Positions 49,448 to 62,401 of a stretch of 64,000 nucleotides of DNA are shown here, piece by piece. The notes below the pieces were generated by a model. The model searched no databases. It saw nothing but the letters and a program-made list of their open reading frames with translations, and had not been told where the DNA came from. Where the stretch lies: NCBI GenBank assembly GCA_023678885.1, contig CM042970.1:2830355-2894354 (forward strand), written 5' to 3'. Origin of the DNA: Pogostemon cablin (lineage: Eukaryota > Streptophyta > Magnoliopsida > Lamiales > Lamiaceae). A program made the position numbers and the translations under genes. Every line of letters begins with the position of its first letter. Position 1 is the first letter of the stretch.

Positions 49448-50213
49448 GAGAGACTGATCGATCAAAGATAATTACATTAGAGGGGAAGCCGATAGCAAAC
49501 TAATTGCCAATTCTTTTATTGTGTTTGGAATCAAAATATCATGTGAATCATTATTTTAATTGTTTATAAATAAATTGTCACAATGTGTATTTAATTCGTA
49601 ATTTTTTATAGTACTATTAATGTACTAATCGATTCATAATTTTGGCATTCTTATAGTGTAATATTATGAAGTTACCACCAAAAATTATATGTGTAATTTC
49701 TCTGTATTTTCTAAATTATAATCTCACTTTCAATTATCAATCATTTCTTTTTACTAACTTCAATGTTAGCCAAGTTAATGAAATTTTATAAGTTTTGATC
49801 CAACAATAATAACTGTGATACCGCCTCACATAAACTTTTATATGAGACGAATAAAAAGTGATAATAGTGTATTATAATTTTCTTTAAGTATACTATGATG
49901 GGTTTTACTCCAATCGTCTCATTTTAGTTTGCAGCTTCACTTCAACACGAAAATTATGAAAAATGATAATTTTTAGAGGTATTATAATTATAAAAAGTGA
50001 TAATATTTTTTTATTTTTAGGGAAATACAAATTTTTGTGGGTTAGCCTAAAATAGAAAGTATGCATCTAAAAAGGGGAGGAGTATTTCTTAAATTACTAG
50101 TTTTATTGGGTGTGTTAAAAAATAACCTTGGAAATAACATAATATTCAACTGAAAAATAAGAATCTTAACATTAATAAAAGGAATAATTTAATAATAAAA
50201 TTACTAACACGTG
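49448..50213. other. 3' flank of the C2 gene
   Basis: AT-rich; a CCTCACATAAACTTTTATATGAGACG hairpin-like word and AAAAAGTGATAAT (49826-49866) mark another member of the window's repeat family. No gene. Confidence 0.5.
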
Positions 50214-50277
50214 GCCGTCTTATCTCAGCCGGTAGAGCGCATGGCTTTTAACGTGGGTTCGATTATCACAGACGGCG
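50214..50277 (+). pseudogene. tRNA-Lys relic with internal deletion
   Basis: The acceptor halves GCCGTCT and AGACGGC pair. The D-arm CTCAGCCGGTAGAGCGC, the TTTTAAC anticodon-loop start and the T-loop GGTTCGATTATC are recognisable. About 9 nt covering the 3' anticodon stem and variable loop are missing (64 nt rather than 73), so it cannot fold as a tRNA. The parental gene is nuclear tRNA-Lys(UUU). Confidence 0.85.
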
Positions 50278-51100
50278 TTTGCTTTTAAGTTCATCTTCAA
50301 TTCCCACAGTAGGGTAATTTTATTATATTTTTTTAATTCAAAGAAAATTACCATCGTTTTGCTTAAGTTATTTTTTAATTCACAAAAAACTTAGATATTT
50401 GAGTAAATAATTAGAGTTGAATCTACCTTGGTTAGTAGGTTATTTTATTTTTTTAATTCAATGAAAACTACTATCGCTTTGCTTAAGTTATTTTTAAATT
50501 CACAAAAACTTTAGATATTTGTGTAATAATTAAACTTGATCTTATTACCTTTTATTAGTTCGATCATGTTCTAATTTCAGATTACTAAATCAAGTATTAG
50601 TCTAACGATAATCAAGTAATCTCTCCTTCAATTGAACCTTTCATATGGAGCAAGGAATATTATCATTTTATACATGGAAAGTGTTGGTATAACCAAGTAA
50701 TCCCTCCCTCAAATAAGTTTCTATTAACTCTTTTTATTATTATTTTATTTTATAAATATCGGATAGTTATATTGTCATTTTATAAATTACCTCTTGTTTG
50801 TACTTTCAGACCAACTCTTTTTTTTTATATAATTTTAATTGAAGGATGATTAATAAAATTTTAATAATACTTTAGATTATCCAAAATTCACTCTTCTCCA
50901 AATTTCAACCACCTATCCTATTTGATCACTATTGAATCATTTTAAATACCTGTAACACGATTTGTTCAGTCAAAAAACATCATTATATTGTATTTAAATA
51001 AAACAATAAGAGAAGAACTACAATTTCTTAGAAGACAAGACTATTAAACAGAAAAGAAAAGGGAAAAAGAAAAAAAAATTGTTCCCACCTTAGTCTTCCA
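50278..51100. other. Intergenic between tRNA relic and IMP4
   Basis: Two diverged copies of GAAAATTACCATCGTTTTGC and following bases (50340-50400, 50461-50525) form a roughly 120-bp tandem duplication. The IMP4 3' UTR must lie at the right end. Confidence 0.5.
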
Positions 51101-54100
51101 TCAATCCCCCAGAAACTTTCGTTTTTTGGTGGTGTTCATGTAAGGCCTAATAACCCATTCAGTTTGAGCTTCATCTTGATCCATTGTTCCCAATTTAATC
51201 TGAAAAAAAGAAGAAAATAAAGATGTATGATTGTATGTGTATGCGTTTGGGAAAAATTTTTGGAAAGTATTTCAAAATAGATTTCCAGTTCTCAAGAAAG
51301 AAAGCAGAGCAGCATTCAGACGTGGGTGATTATTCAAACAGTACAACTTAAAATAAATCAGAATAAGCTACAACGAGTTATTTATCAACTCTTATAATGT
51401 GTTCCAATATTTAGGGCATCACTCTAATTTTGGCCAATGATCAACGCTACTTAATTCACACTTTTAAGAATACAGACTGTCAGACAACAGGACCAATGAA
51501 GACGTATTACTTAGCTATTAAGTATGCACTATGAGCAACAAAAAGTACATTAGGAATTGGAACCAACATGCAGAAGTAAACTCCAAATTGACGATGCGCC
51601 ATGGAAAGATCATAAAGAAAGGATACAACAACACACAACTAATAGAGCCTCCAGCAGAAGCATCTGTTACCCATAATACTAGGCAATAATAGTCTAAATT
51701 AGTTGGTGAAGTATCTCAAATAATTCTACCTGGTATAGACGCAATTCAAAGCGAGGACCAATCTCTTTCAGCTCAATTGATTTTGGACCCCCACGTTTCT
51801 CATAGATATGATGCCTGCATAATTAACTAAGTTAGGCCACAAACGCATAAGGAAACAAAGCATGACAAGCACAGACAACCATGAACACACTGTTCTTCAC
51901 TGGATTTGAACGGATTGAACAATCGTTATAACTCACTTTACGTATAACATTTGTATTTCGCATTACTAAGTCTAAATAAAACGCACCGAGTATGACTAAA
52001 TTAATGGAAAAAGAATAATAGAATGACCGCTCAGCTAACTACTTATTCAATTTCAAGAGCTAATATTCAGAATTTATAAAAAAATACAAGAGATACAAAC
52101 CTGAATGATATATAATCTGACTGATTAGCAAATGTGAGAATGCGTTTCGTATCTGGTTTGGGTACAGGAAAAAGATACTTTATAATGTTTGCAGTTCTTA
52201 AACCAAGCTGCCAAAGATTAACAATTCATGGTAGTCAGAATCAGGGTATAAATGCAATTAGTTTCTGTAAAAGTTAAAATCTAGTAAAATGTAGTGAACT
52301 TCAAAACTCTATCTCACTTTTACCACATCAAATAACTGAAAAGGCCTTCTCTTCTTGTTAGGTTCATCCATACCCAAAAACTTAAACATATTAACTGAGA
52401 AACAAAGTCACAAACTTCCTAATTTACAAAGGTCAATCCAGCGCAGTACAACAACTATGTTGCAAGTGAAAAGCCAATTGATTGAAATATGAATAGGAAA
52501 TAGTAGGATAAGTAGTTTGAATTTAAGGGTTTGTAAGGTTTCTTTGAAAATTAGCAAGAACATATAATGGTATTAGAGCAGTATTTGTAGAAATCATCAC
52601 TACATTTAAAGTGAAGACTATAAATAACAGGGAATAATTGAATCAAAGTAGCAATAACACTGGCAACATCACAAAAGAAGATATCTTATTCTGTAACACA
52701 AATCATAAATTTCAAACTCCACAAGTTAGCATACTCATGAACATGTTAGAAATGAAGGCTGAAAATATGCTAGTAACAATGTAACATAAAAAATTATTCT
52801 AGGTTTTCAAATTGTTTCACAAGAAATATTTGGAATTAGTATCATTCAACTAATCCAAGACTATACAATTCACAGAAAACAAAGAGTAATAAATTTCATG
52901 TTTCTCATGAAAAGTAGATGGAAAATCTGATATCAAGGGATGTAAGGATTCATATTCTAGAAGGTGATCAAGGGATGTAAGGATTCATATTCTAGAAGTA
53001 TCACCTTTGTAGAAAAGTTGTTAAGAATTAAGTGAGGGTAAACCTCAGGCATCGTTCCCATAGCATTTTTGTCCTTGATATCATGTCTTGTGACCTACAT
53101 GAGACTCTTTAATGAGAATAGTACAAAAGGAACACGCGAAGTATTTATCCAAAAAGCAAGTCTACTCACCACATTGAGCAATCCAAAGTATGCGGTGGGG
53201 CCGAAAGGTAGATGGCTTATGATCATACCATCCGGCACACCACGATGTTCATGAACTAATATAACATCTGTGAAATCATGTGCCCCGCAGGTTTCAATTA
53301 TTTCTGATATAACCTGCATCATATTTCACGCATAACTTTAACACGTCTCTATATTTAATTCCCACAATACTTCTTCATTCCAACTAATAGATAAATAAAA
53401 ATAAATGAATTACACGAATCACTAAGCAACTAGATATTCGATATGGAACACTCAAAAGCCCAAAAAATAGCATGACCCCACGATTCATCTGGTTGAAGTC
53501 TAATTCAATAATTAATATATGACGTCAATCTTCTTATGGTAACAGCAAATCTGCAACGTACTAACCTGACCACCACGATTCATTCGCTGTGCATTTGGAA
53601 AGACGAACTTCAATTCCTAAAGAAAAAATAGAATATCATTAGGTGCTCTAATAATCCGTACTCTACAAACCAAATCTGAAAATTGGAAACCTTCACAAAC
53701 TGTGTAAGGGGAGCACTTGGATTGCGGGAAGTCGTGAGCAAAATCTTCGGATCCCTATCCGCCGCATTTGCATATTCATCATCGATAGTTGAGCGCGGAA
53801 CTGAATTCAACCAATCATTAACTTAACTTCATATTGAAACCCACAAATTCAATTACCCGATACAAACCCCATTTCACTCAACAGAAGAACATTAAATTAC
53901 CAGCAGTGTTTTCATCTTCGAGGTCAATTTCTTGGCGAAGGGCGGCCTCTTCGTTGCGGAGCTCAGTAGGAATGGGCTTTCCCTCTATTGGAAATTAGGA
54001 AAAACCCTAATCAGGAATGAGCTCAGTGGGATTGAAAAGAAGAAGATAGAGTGAGTAATAATGACCTTGTAATGCTTGGCGAATCTTGCGCTTCTTCTCG

Positions 54101-54177
54101 TAGAGCAATCGCTCCTTGCCCTCCAAGCTTTTCCGGTAGAGATACTCCCTCCTTAGCCTCACATTCCTCCGCAGCAT
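51101..54177 (-). CDS. IMP4: U3 snoRNP protein IMP4 (Brix domain)
   Basis: Nucleolar component of the SSU processome, binding U3 snoRNA and pre-rRNA for 18S maturation. Nine exons join in phase to 293 residues: 54177-54066, 53984-53901, 53800-53691, 53616-53566, 53313-53170, 53094-53005, 52207-52101, 51814-51730, 51199-51101. The N-terminus MLRRNVRLRREYLYRKSLEG is the conserved family start. The Brix domain runs from about 80 (DPKILLTTSRNPSAPLTQF) through ELKFVFPNAQRMNRGGQ, THDF-like HDFTDVILVHEHRGVPDG and ISHLPFGPTAYFGLLNV to GGPKSIELKEIGPRFELRLY. The C-terminus is EWVIRPYMNTTKKRKFLGD. Length and sequence fit plant IMP4 closely, and no lesions were seen. A 34-bp tandem duplication lies at 52932-52999, just 3' of exon 6. 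Confidence 0.95.
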
Positions 54178-54317
54178 CTTTCTTCCTCTCTTTGACAACC
54201 AAAACCCTACTTGCACCAGGGGACACAGGGTTTATTTAGATACAGCACGCCCAATTTTACCTCTATTAGCATTTAAAATATAGTAATCATTAATTAATCA
54301 TACAAAATTTTAAATAA

Positions 54318-54378
54318 TCAGCCGTAGAGCGCATACCTTTTAATCATGTGGTCTTGGGTTCGATTCACATAGACGGCG
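54318..54378 (+). pseudogene. Second tRNA-Lys relic, 5' truncated
   Basis: TCAGCCGTAGAGCGCATACC, TTTTAATCATGTGGTC, GGGTTCGATTCACATAGACG. The D-arm through 3' acceptor strand of tRNA-Lys(UUU) is recognisable. The 5' acceptor strand is replaced by AT-rich DNA and one D-loop base is missing. Non-functional. Confidence 0.82.
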
Positions 54379-56029
54379 TAATGCATATTTTTAATTTATA
54401 AATTGTAATTTTTTATGATTTAAGGAACATTTAACCCTTTGTTAGGCGTATTTCACCCTTGATTTTTCCCACCGTCTCTTTGTTTTTAATTGTGTGAATC
54501 CCAGTTTTAGGTATACTCCCACCGTCTCTTTGTTGTTATTTTGTAAATCTCATTTCTGAATCCTATCTCAGCGTGTATTTAAATACTAGTATAGACAAAA
54601 AAATTTATTTTAAATTTAAAATATATTATTTAATAAATACGAATGTATTAGTATACTAATAATTAAATACACCCGCATATTACATTTTTAAACTTTATAA
54701 TTAATATTTTATGTTTTTTATATAGAAAATATTATTATGTGATATTTTTTTATTTTCTAATGTAAATAAATTAATATTCTATGTATTCGTGGATATTTTT
54801 AAATAAAATATAAATTAATTAAATTAAATATTAATTTATGCACTTTATTTTTTAAATGTATAGATTATTTCCTTTTATTTTGGATTTGACAAAACTAATA
54901 AGAATCAATTTTACTATTATATATTTTAAATGTCTTAATTAATTTAATATTTATTTTTATTATATAATTAATGTAAAATAAAGAAATTAATAAAATATAT
55001 TTAATCATTAATGCTTAATCTATGAAAAGAACAACACATAAAAAATTTGTCATAATTAAATGCAATATAAAATTGATAAGTAAATCATTAAATTACACAA
55101 AGTAAAAATAAAAAGAATAAAATAAATATCAACCAATAAAAAAGTAACACATGAAAATAATTCAAAGAATGCACCAAATATTCACACATATGTTAACGAC
55201 TATTTATACATATTTTTAATTAAGAATTTAAAGTATTTAATTACAATAAATAGATATCAACAAATAATTGAACAATACATCTATTTTGAAAAATGCAAAT
55301 CATTCTGGTTATGACACATATGTTTTTTTTTTAAAAAAAATATTTTATGAAACTACTTCCTAATTATATATATTAAGATTTTCTTTGTTCTTATTTGTGT
55401 GAATCCCATTGATTGTCTGAATCCTATCTCACCGTGTATTTAAATATTTTGTGTGCGTCCTATTTATCAAAACGGGAAATGTAACATTATTTATGATGCT
55501 CTTTTTAGTAAATCACACTGATTGTCTGAATCATATCTCAGCGTGTATTTAAATATTTTGTGTGAGTCCTATTTATCAAAAAGGGAAATGTAATATTATT
55601 TATGATGCTTTTTAGTAAAATATAACACCCAACACGAAGGGAGTAATGTTTTTTTAAATATAAAAAAAAAATTTTAATAAAAGAAGAAAAAATAATAATT
55701 GAGGAGGGGAACACGAATTAATTAAAAATGGATCACATATTAATTGTTAAAGAAAATGACGACCACAGGTTTTACCATAAATATGGTAGATAAGGTTTGA
55801 TACTAATTATCCTCTATATATTTAATGTGTAGCGGTAACATACTTAATTTTTCACTATTTCACTTTAATGTAAAAGGCATGTCATATTGTATAATATTTA
55901 AAAAAAAAAATTAATTGTGGGATATGAGATCTCTGTTTGCTAAAAAGAAATTTTAATACATTTCGAATGGACCTCTAAAATAGGAAAATTAATACCTTCA
56001 GACATGCCGAAAATAGAACGATTAAGTTT
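54379..56029. other. AT-rich intergenic DNA with a 109-bp tandem duplication
   Basis: Units at 55411-55519 and 55520-55628 both start GATTGTCTGAATC and include GTGTATTTAAATATTTTGTG and ATTATTTATGATGCT. A diverged third fragment occurs at 54555-54590. No gene. Confidence 0.75.
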
Positions 56030-56460
56030 AACGAACTATTTAAGAGTTTCAACTCAACTCGAAAAGGTTCAAGCTCGACTCGATTCATAACTACTCAAGC
56101 TCAAGTTCGAACTCGTCTTATGCTCATTTTGTTAACGAGTTAAGCTCAACTATATAAGGCTCGATTATTTTAATTATAATTATTAAAAATAATACTAATA
56201 ATAAATATTATTTAACTATAATTTTAGTATATAATAATATAATAATTATTAAATCAAATATAAAATATATTAATTAAAAATAGGACTCGATAAAATTGAG
56301 TCGCTTTGCTTAACGAATATAATCGAGCTCGAGCTCGAGCCCAGTCGAGCTCATTCTTAGGCTCGTTTTCTTATTAAACAGAGCTCGAACGTGACTCGAT
56401 AATTACTCGAACCAAGCTCGATTATGCACTACTTAAGATTGCTCGGCTTAAATAACTAAA
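56030..56460. repeat. CTCGAGCTCGAG-rich interspersed repeat
   Basis: Arrays of GAGCTCGAGCTCGAG, CAAGCTCGACTCGATT and similar words on both ends bracket AT-rich DNA (56160-56280), in inverted arrangement. This is a common form of small plant DNA transposon. Exact ends not resolved. Confidence 0.5.
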
Positions 56461-56902
56461 GCATCATCAGGAAAAAAAAAAGGAGACATGGAAAGTGAAA
56501 TAAATAATTATCGTGAAATCAAGTTATTTGTAAACCAAGCATTTGAACAAATTTCCAACAAAGAGTTCCTTTTCCCAGATTTCCGTGACTTCTCCATTAT
56601 CACTTAATGTTATTCACAATCAAATCATCACTCCTTTATAACAAAAGAAATACGAACCCGTGACAGAATTAAAGATTTGTTTTTCCAACACTTTAATTTT
56701 TAGCAGTTGAATGAGTTAAAACCAATCATGGGGTTCACGTCTGTCACCTCTCACATTTGTGCTCATCCAGGTTGTGAGGCTTATGACTCATTTCACGTTC
56801 TCAACACATATACATACAGAGCATTTATGTGCACACATACATTCAACGCAAGTTGCAGATTTTCTGCATTCAACATTACTTCATTCTATCGTCCTTCGAA
56901 CA

Positions 56903-59617
56903 ATGAAATTCGAAGATTTCTTGATGCAACCTGGTGCAGAGAAGCAAACTCAGCTTCAGCTCCAACTGGAGGTACGGTTGACAACCCTTCATTTAAATAT
57001 CATGCCTTGGCTCTTTCTTTAATCTAAGATTATGGTTTTGACCTCAATGACGTGGGTTGAAGTTCATTTTCAAGTCCACGCACTTGGGATATGGATCCTT
57101 TGCCGTGCATGGCTTACAACACAGACGGAAATTGAATATATATTCACAAGTGTGTGTTGTGCGCGTGCTGCATAGCAAAGGATCCAAGTGGTCAGACTTT
57201 GAAATGGGGTGGTAATGGCAGGTACAGAAGTTGGAAGAAGAGTTGGATGGGGAGCTACAGATGAAGAGGGTTTTGCAATGTGCAGTGCAGGGACCGATTG
57301 GATGCTGTGAATCGTGTACATCCCTCACCCCTTTCCTTCCCTTTCAGGTACAAAAATAGTCTTGTTGTTCGACCCTCCCACCATCCCCACCTACACCACA
57401 GGAGACTTAGTGACGAATGGCAACACTATCTAACACAATTTATAATTTCTTACTGAAAAGTGTTCTTAATGCAGGTTCAGATGCTATTGGCAGAATTAGC
57501 CCTAGTGGAAGAAGAGATAGATTGGCTAGAGAGGAAAACTAGTGAACTCAAATCGGACATCTACAAAGAGAAGAAGCAGACCAAGGAACTGGAAGTATCG
57601 CAGTTGAAGGGCTTCCAGCCTCAATGGGAGCAACGGCAGCTAAAGAAGTTGCCATCTAGACGGCCACACCAGATACAGCACAACGGACATGATGAATTCT
57701 TCATATCACAAAATTATGAAAATCGAAGATACAGAAACGCAAGAGAAAGAAGAGCGTCTGTAGGTTCCTCAATGGAACTTCAAGGTATAACTTCCATGGG
57801 AAAATACGGTAAACCAGAATTGGCCTTACCTTTGAATAGAGCATCTGTCATAAACGGAGATATTATTGCAATGCCATCATGCTCTTCAGCTGTAGAAATA
57901 CAAGAGGAAAGTGGGAATTCAAGGTACTTAAACAGATACAACCAATTATATACAGAAAGTGAAATTGTAAATCCGAATGTGCTTTCAGTAGAACTCATAA
58001 AGTGTTTGATAAGCATATTTCTCAAGCTAAACCAAACAGCAATTAGGAGAAAAGAAACAGCGAACCTAACAAAGCATAGTCTGACATGCATGAACTCTAA
58101 AGGCTTGGTATCTAAAGCCACATTCAGCTGCAGAACTCCTGTATTTCCATTCAATGAGAATGGATCTCACCTTGATCCTTACGAAATACTGCCTGAACCT
58201 GATTCCAATATTAGAGATGTTGGGCCATACAAGAATTTCATACATATAACAAAAAGTACACTGGACGCATCCCGACTTTCTCAATGTCTTCCAGCCATGC
58301 AGAGACTGAGGTACATTTAATACCTGCAAATATGTAGTCAATCTACACAATGCACGTTGTTTATATAAATATTCATTTATTTTCCAGGATCTTGATGCAG
58401 AAACTCAGCAAAGTCAACATAAGATACTTCACCCACAAGCAGAAGTTGGCATTCTGGATCAATATTTATAATGCCTCCATACTGGATGTACTGCAATGCA
58501 GAATTTATCGCCTCAAAATCTTATATGCACATGGCATCATTTTTCTAATTAATTTCCTTCATTTCAGGCATTTCTGCAACATGGACTGCCTTCCACACCA
58601 GAGAAACAACAGGAGCTCGTTAACGAGGTAACATCACCTGACTCTATTGTGATGGCCCCCCAGCCATCATTGAAGACTAGTAGAGCAGAGTATGAAATTT
58701 GAATAGAAAAAAATGAAAAATACAGCAGGAGTACATGCCTGAATCTACCACTAAATTAGACACAAGTCAACTCCCACCAAATATTCATTTCATGTAATGT
58801 AAATCTTGATAATATGTCTCACCCAGGCTGCAATAAATGTTGGTGGTTTCACATTCAAGGCTTTCACTATCAAGAACTTCATCCTTCGACATCCAGTAGA
58901 AGTTGACCATGTGAGTGAATGCACCCAAGATAATTTTCTGTTCACCCGAAATGACACAGTATTCAATGGAAGACAATCTTTATGTTCAGAGAGCAAATTC
59001 TAGGATAATGTGATATGACCGAACTCAATGATATGATTTAATTATCTAGAGTCTCCTGTTATGCAGCATAGAAGAGGACCTAAACATTTCTTTATTCATT
59101 TAACTTCAAATTATTGAACTACAGGAACTAATTGATGAAAAGGAGATCATGTTAAGGCAGGCTTGTAGCATTGACTACCCAGAACCTAATGTCACATTTG
59201 CTCTCTGCCGAGGCAGTTGGTCATCCCCCGCTGTAAGTGTACTTCCAACATTACAGTTAATAAATTGGTTTTGTTGATCATCTGCATAAGTAACATTGGG
59301 GATTGCAGTTAAGATATTATACAGCAGATGAAGTAATGAATGAATTAGAGAAAGCTAAAGTAGAATACCTGGAAGCTTCGGTGGGAATAACAAGCAGAAA
59401 GAAAATCTCAGTACCAAAGCTCATGCATCGGAACATGAAAGACTTTGCTGATGATGTGGAATCACTACTAGAATGGATTTACAGCCAACTCCCTTATACC
59501 AGCTCGCTAAAAAGATTGATGATGGACTGTCTAAATGGAGAAACTCAATCCCCATCACAAAAGCTGATTGAAATTCAGTCTTATGCCTCTGAATTCCGCT
59601 ACTTGATTCCTATATAA
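56903..59617 (+). CDS. DUF547 protein with N-terminal MIP1-type leucine zipper
   Basis: Plant protein of unsettled biochemical function; relatives are annotated as ternary complex factor MIP1-like. Eight exons (56903-56971, 57222-57347, 57475-58310, 58388-58487, 58568-58627, 58827-58910, 59125-59232, 59309-59617) join in phase to 563 residues, normal for the family. Residues about 20-115 are coiled coil (LQLQLEVQKLEEELDGELQM, LLAELALVEEEIDWLERKTS, ELKSDIYKEKKQTKELE). A basic, low-complexity middle follows, then the DUF547 domain from about 345 to 475 (KLAFWINIYNASILDAFLQH, INVGGFTFKAFTIKNFILRH, CSIDYPEPNVTFALCRGSWS). The C-terminal helical part ends SEFRYLIPI. ATG 56903 is chosen because it begins the first supported exon; an upstream in-frame ATG at 56759 would add 48 unlike residues. 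Confidence 0.9.
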
Positions 59618-60268
59618 TATAGACATCCCATGTACACTCCAAGGCAAAATGATATATGATGGACATCTTCTTTCATTTTAAGATGATAAACAACTCACAT
59701 GTCAATCTATAAGAAGATGTCTCAACAAAGTATCTCAAAACATCTACTGCCAAATTTAATACCATTGGAACAAAAAAATGTAAACTTGTCTAATTATTTC
59801 CATATTTGAAGACATTAAACCATTAGAACATATTCTTTGGAATTCTATAAAAAAATGCTTGCAAAGAAGGGTACTTCACTGTACTGAGAGCTTAATCACA
59901 TCTGACAGAAAATATCCAGCACTACATATGTTCTTTAAGAATATACGAACCTCATGTCTCAATCTTAAACAAAGAAAGCAAGAAAGGAACAAGCACACCT
60001 ACGAAAACCAAATCGATCGCACAAGGAAACAGCAACGTGAAACACAATCCGAATACAATTCGCAAGAACACAGAGTCGAATTTGGGATCAGCCAAGGTTC
60101 AAAAATAACAAGTAAATTAATTAAATAGTAAATATATCCGCACAGAGATTACACTCGTATAGTATTCGTAACAAAATCCACTAGCTAGTATCCACCAATT
60201 TAATATAAACTTACAATAGAATATCTTTTTATATAGTTCAAATAATCAGCTTAAAAATTCATACCATA
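59618..60268. other. Intergenic between convergent genes
   Basis: 3' flanks of the DUF547 gene and the ABCF4 copy. A short open frame at 59859-60128 has no recognisable domain. Nothing else seen. Confidence 0.5.
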
Positions 60269-62401
60269 TCATTCATCAACCTCAGCTCTGATTTCTTTGA
60301 CAAGCTCCTCCTTGTATTCTTCGAATGTGCCTAGGTAGGTCTCAGCAGTTCCGTTCTCCACAACCCATACTTCGCTTCTTTCTTCGTCTTCGCACACGCG
60401 TGATATAAGCCTAGAATCATGACTCACGAGGACAACTCCGCCGGTGAACTCATCTAGTGCATCCGCTAATGCATCAATACTTTGCATATCCAAGTGGTTG
60501 GTCGGCTCGTCTAGTAGTAGAATGTGCGGCTTAGACATGGATATGGAAGTGAAAACCACCCTCGCTTTCTGCCCACCAGATAGCTTTACAATAGGAGTTA
60601 GATGGTTGTGGCTGGGAAGCCCAAACTTGCCAAGCTTCGCCCGAACAGCCTCTTGCTTGCTCAGTCCTTCTTGCTCTGGATGTAACCGAAGGAAGTACTG
60701 AACTGGAGTTTCATCCATTGTCAGCAGATCCACAAAGTGCTGTGAGTATCTTCCTATCCTCAACTTCTGACTTCTCCTTACTTCACCCTCTGTTGGAACC
60801 AAATCTCCGGCGAGAAGGTTGAGCAGGGTTGATTTCCCAGCTCCATTGGGCCCAACGATTGCTACGCGAGTTCCCATATCAATGCCAACATCCACATTGG
60901 AGAGCTTGAAATCATCGCGATTAGGATAGCTAAAGCTAACTTCAATAAGCTGCAACAGTGGAGGTGTTAACTCAGTGGGCTCAGGAAAATGGAACTCCAC
61001 AGTGTAATCTCTCCATTTCTGGGGGGCCTCTGGCACCCTCTCGTCCTCGTCGACCTTGCCTTTACCCCTGTTCTTAGAGCTTCCTTGGAAGCATTAAATT
61101 TGGCTCGATCCTTGACCTTTTCCTTCTGAGCCCGACTACCAGATCTCTTCGCAGCTCTTACCTGCTTGTCGTAAATCTCAAACTTCTTATTCATCTCTTT
61201 GCGACGCAGCTCGTAACCACTTTCAAACTCATCAAAGTTTCCACGATAAAGGTGGAGTTTCAAATCATGGAGATGAATGATTTCATTGCAAACCGTATTT
61301 AGAAAATCACGGTCGTGTGAAACAACAACAAGAGTTTTCTTCCACCTGCATAAATATTCTTCTATCCATAGAACAGCCCTGAGGTCAAGATGATTTGTGG
61401 GCTCATCCAACAGCAGAAGAGTTGGCTGAACAAAGAGTTGGCTAATGAGATTCGCATCCTCCACCCACCACTAAATGACTGTGTCGGACGAACTTGCATA
61501 TCTTTAGTAAACCCTAAACCAGCAAGAATCTTTGAAGCCTGAGCCTCAGCAGCATCTAATCCCATCAGCTGTAACTTCTCATACAATTCAGTAAGCTTTT
61601 CTGCCGAATCATCTTCCCCATCCTCACCAGTGGAATTATTTGATTCATCCTGCAAAGATGCAACTTCTCGACGAACTTTCATAAGTTCTTCATTCGCTGC
61701 AACAACTGCTTCAAGCGCTGAACTATCATCACCAACCACCTCCTGTTCGACCAAAAGTACATCAATATTTTTAGGCACAGGTATCTTTCTCCAGGCAAGA
61801 AGCTTTAACAGGGTAGACTTGCCCATTCCATTGGGTCCTATCAGTCCATATCTCTTCCCATGAGAGATCTTCACCGAAGCATTCTTCAAGAGTTCCTTCC
61901 CACGTGCAGAAACTGAGAAATTATCAATGGTTATATCTTTTACATTTGCGTCAGCATCATCCTCACCATCAAGTACTGATGCCCGGCTAGCAATCACAAC
62001 AGTAAAGGCATCCTGATCATCTCTAAGAGCCTCCTTTTTTGCTATCATATCCTTCTTTTCTCTTTTCTTCAGCTCTTTCTCACTAAGTGTTGTATCAAGA
62101 GGCCTTGAGATATTTCTACTCTGACGACCCGACGGCAAGGGAACCTCATCCTGGTTTAGCTCTCCCTCAGAGCCCACCAACTCATCTTCCTCATCATCAG
62201 AGGGAGGAAGATCTATCCCATCAGTATAACCTGAGATTTTAGGAGCACCCTTTGGCTTGGGCTTATTAGAAGTACCAGCTCCTTTCTTTGGTTTTTCAGG
62301 CTTTGTATCCATACTAGCTAGTAAGGCTGACACTGAGAGCTTCTCCTTACAACTCTCCTTACCACTCTGTTTTGCCTTTTTATCCACCGCTTTTTGCCCA
62401 T
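60269..62401 (-). pseudogene. ABCF4: ABCF4 (GCN20-type) ABC ATPase with three frameshifts
   Basis: Soluble twin-ATPase ABC protein without membrane spans; family members act on ribosomes and the eIF2alpha kinase GCN2 pathway. It covers the full family length (about 711 codons). Domain 1 has Walker A GPNGMGKST, signature FSGGW and Walker B LLLLDEPTNHLDLR. Domain 2 has GPNGAGKST, LSGGQ and LLLDEPTNHLDMQ. The N-terminal KEKLSVSALLASMD and GYTDGIDLPPSD and C-terminal AEVDE match plant ABCF4. Three breaks occur: one base lost just after the ATG (62401, about 62391), four bases lost in the helix after SFSGGWRMRISLA (about 61461), and one lost after NASKEA (about 61080). Together they prevent translation past the first codons. 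Either a recent pseudogene or sequencing/assembly error; the clean frames of the neighbouring genes favour the former. Confidence 0.85.

Noticed and set aside
50214..50277. Functional tRNA-Lys
   Set aside because: Nine nucleotides of the anticodon stem/variable region are missing; cannot fold.
57044..57328. Minus-strand frames of 83-94 codons
   Set aside because: Antisense to intron 1 and exon 2 of the DUF547 gene; no recognisable domain.
60444..60701. 85-codon plus-strand frame
   Set aside because: Antisense shadow of ABCF4 domain 2.
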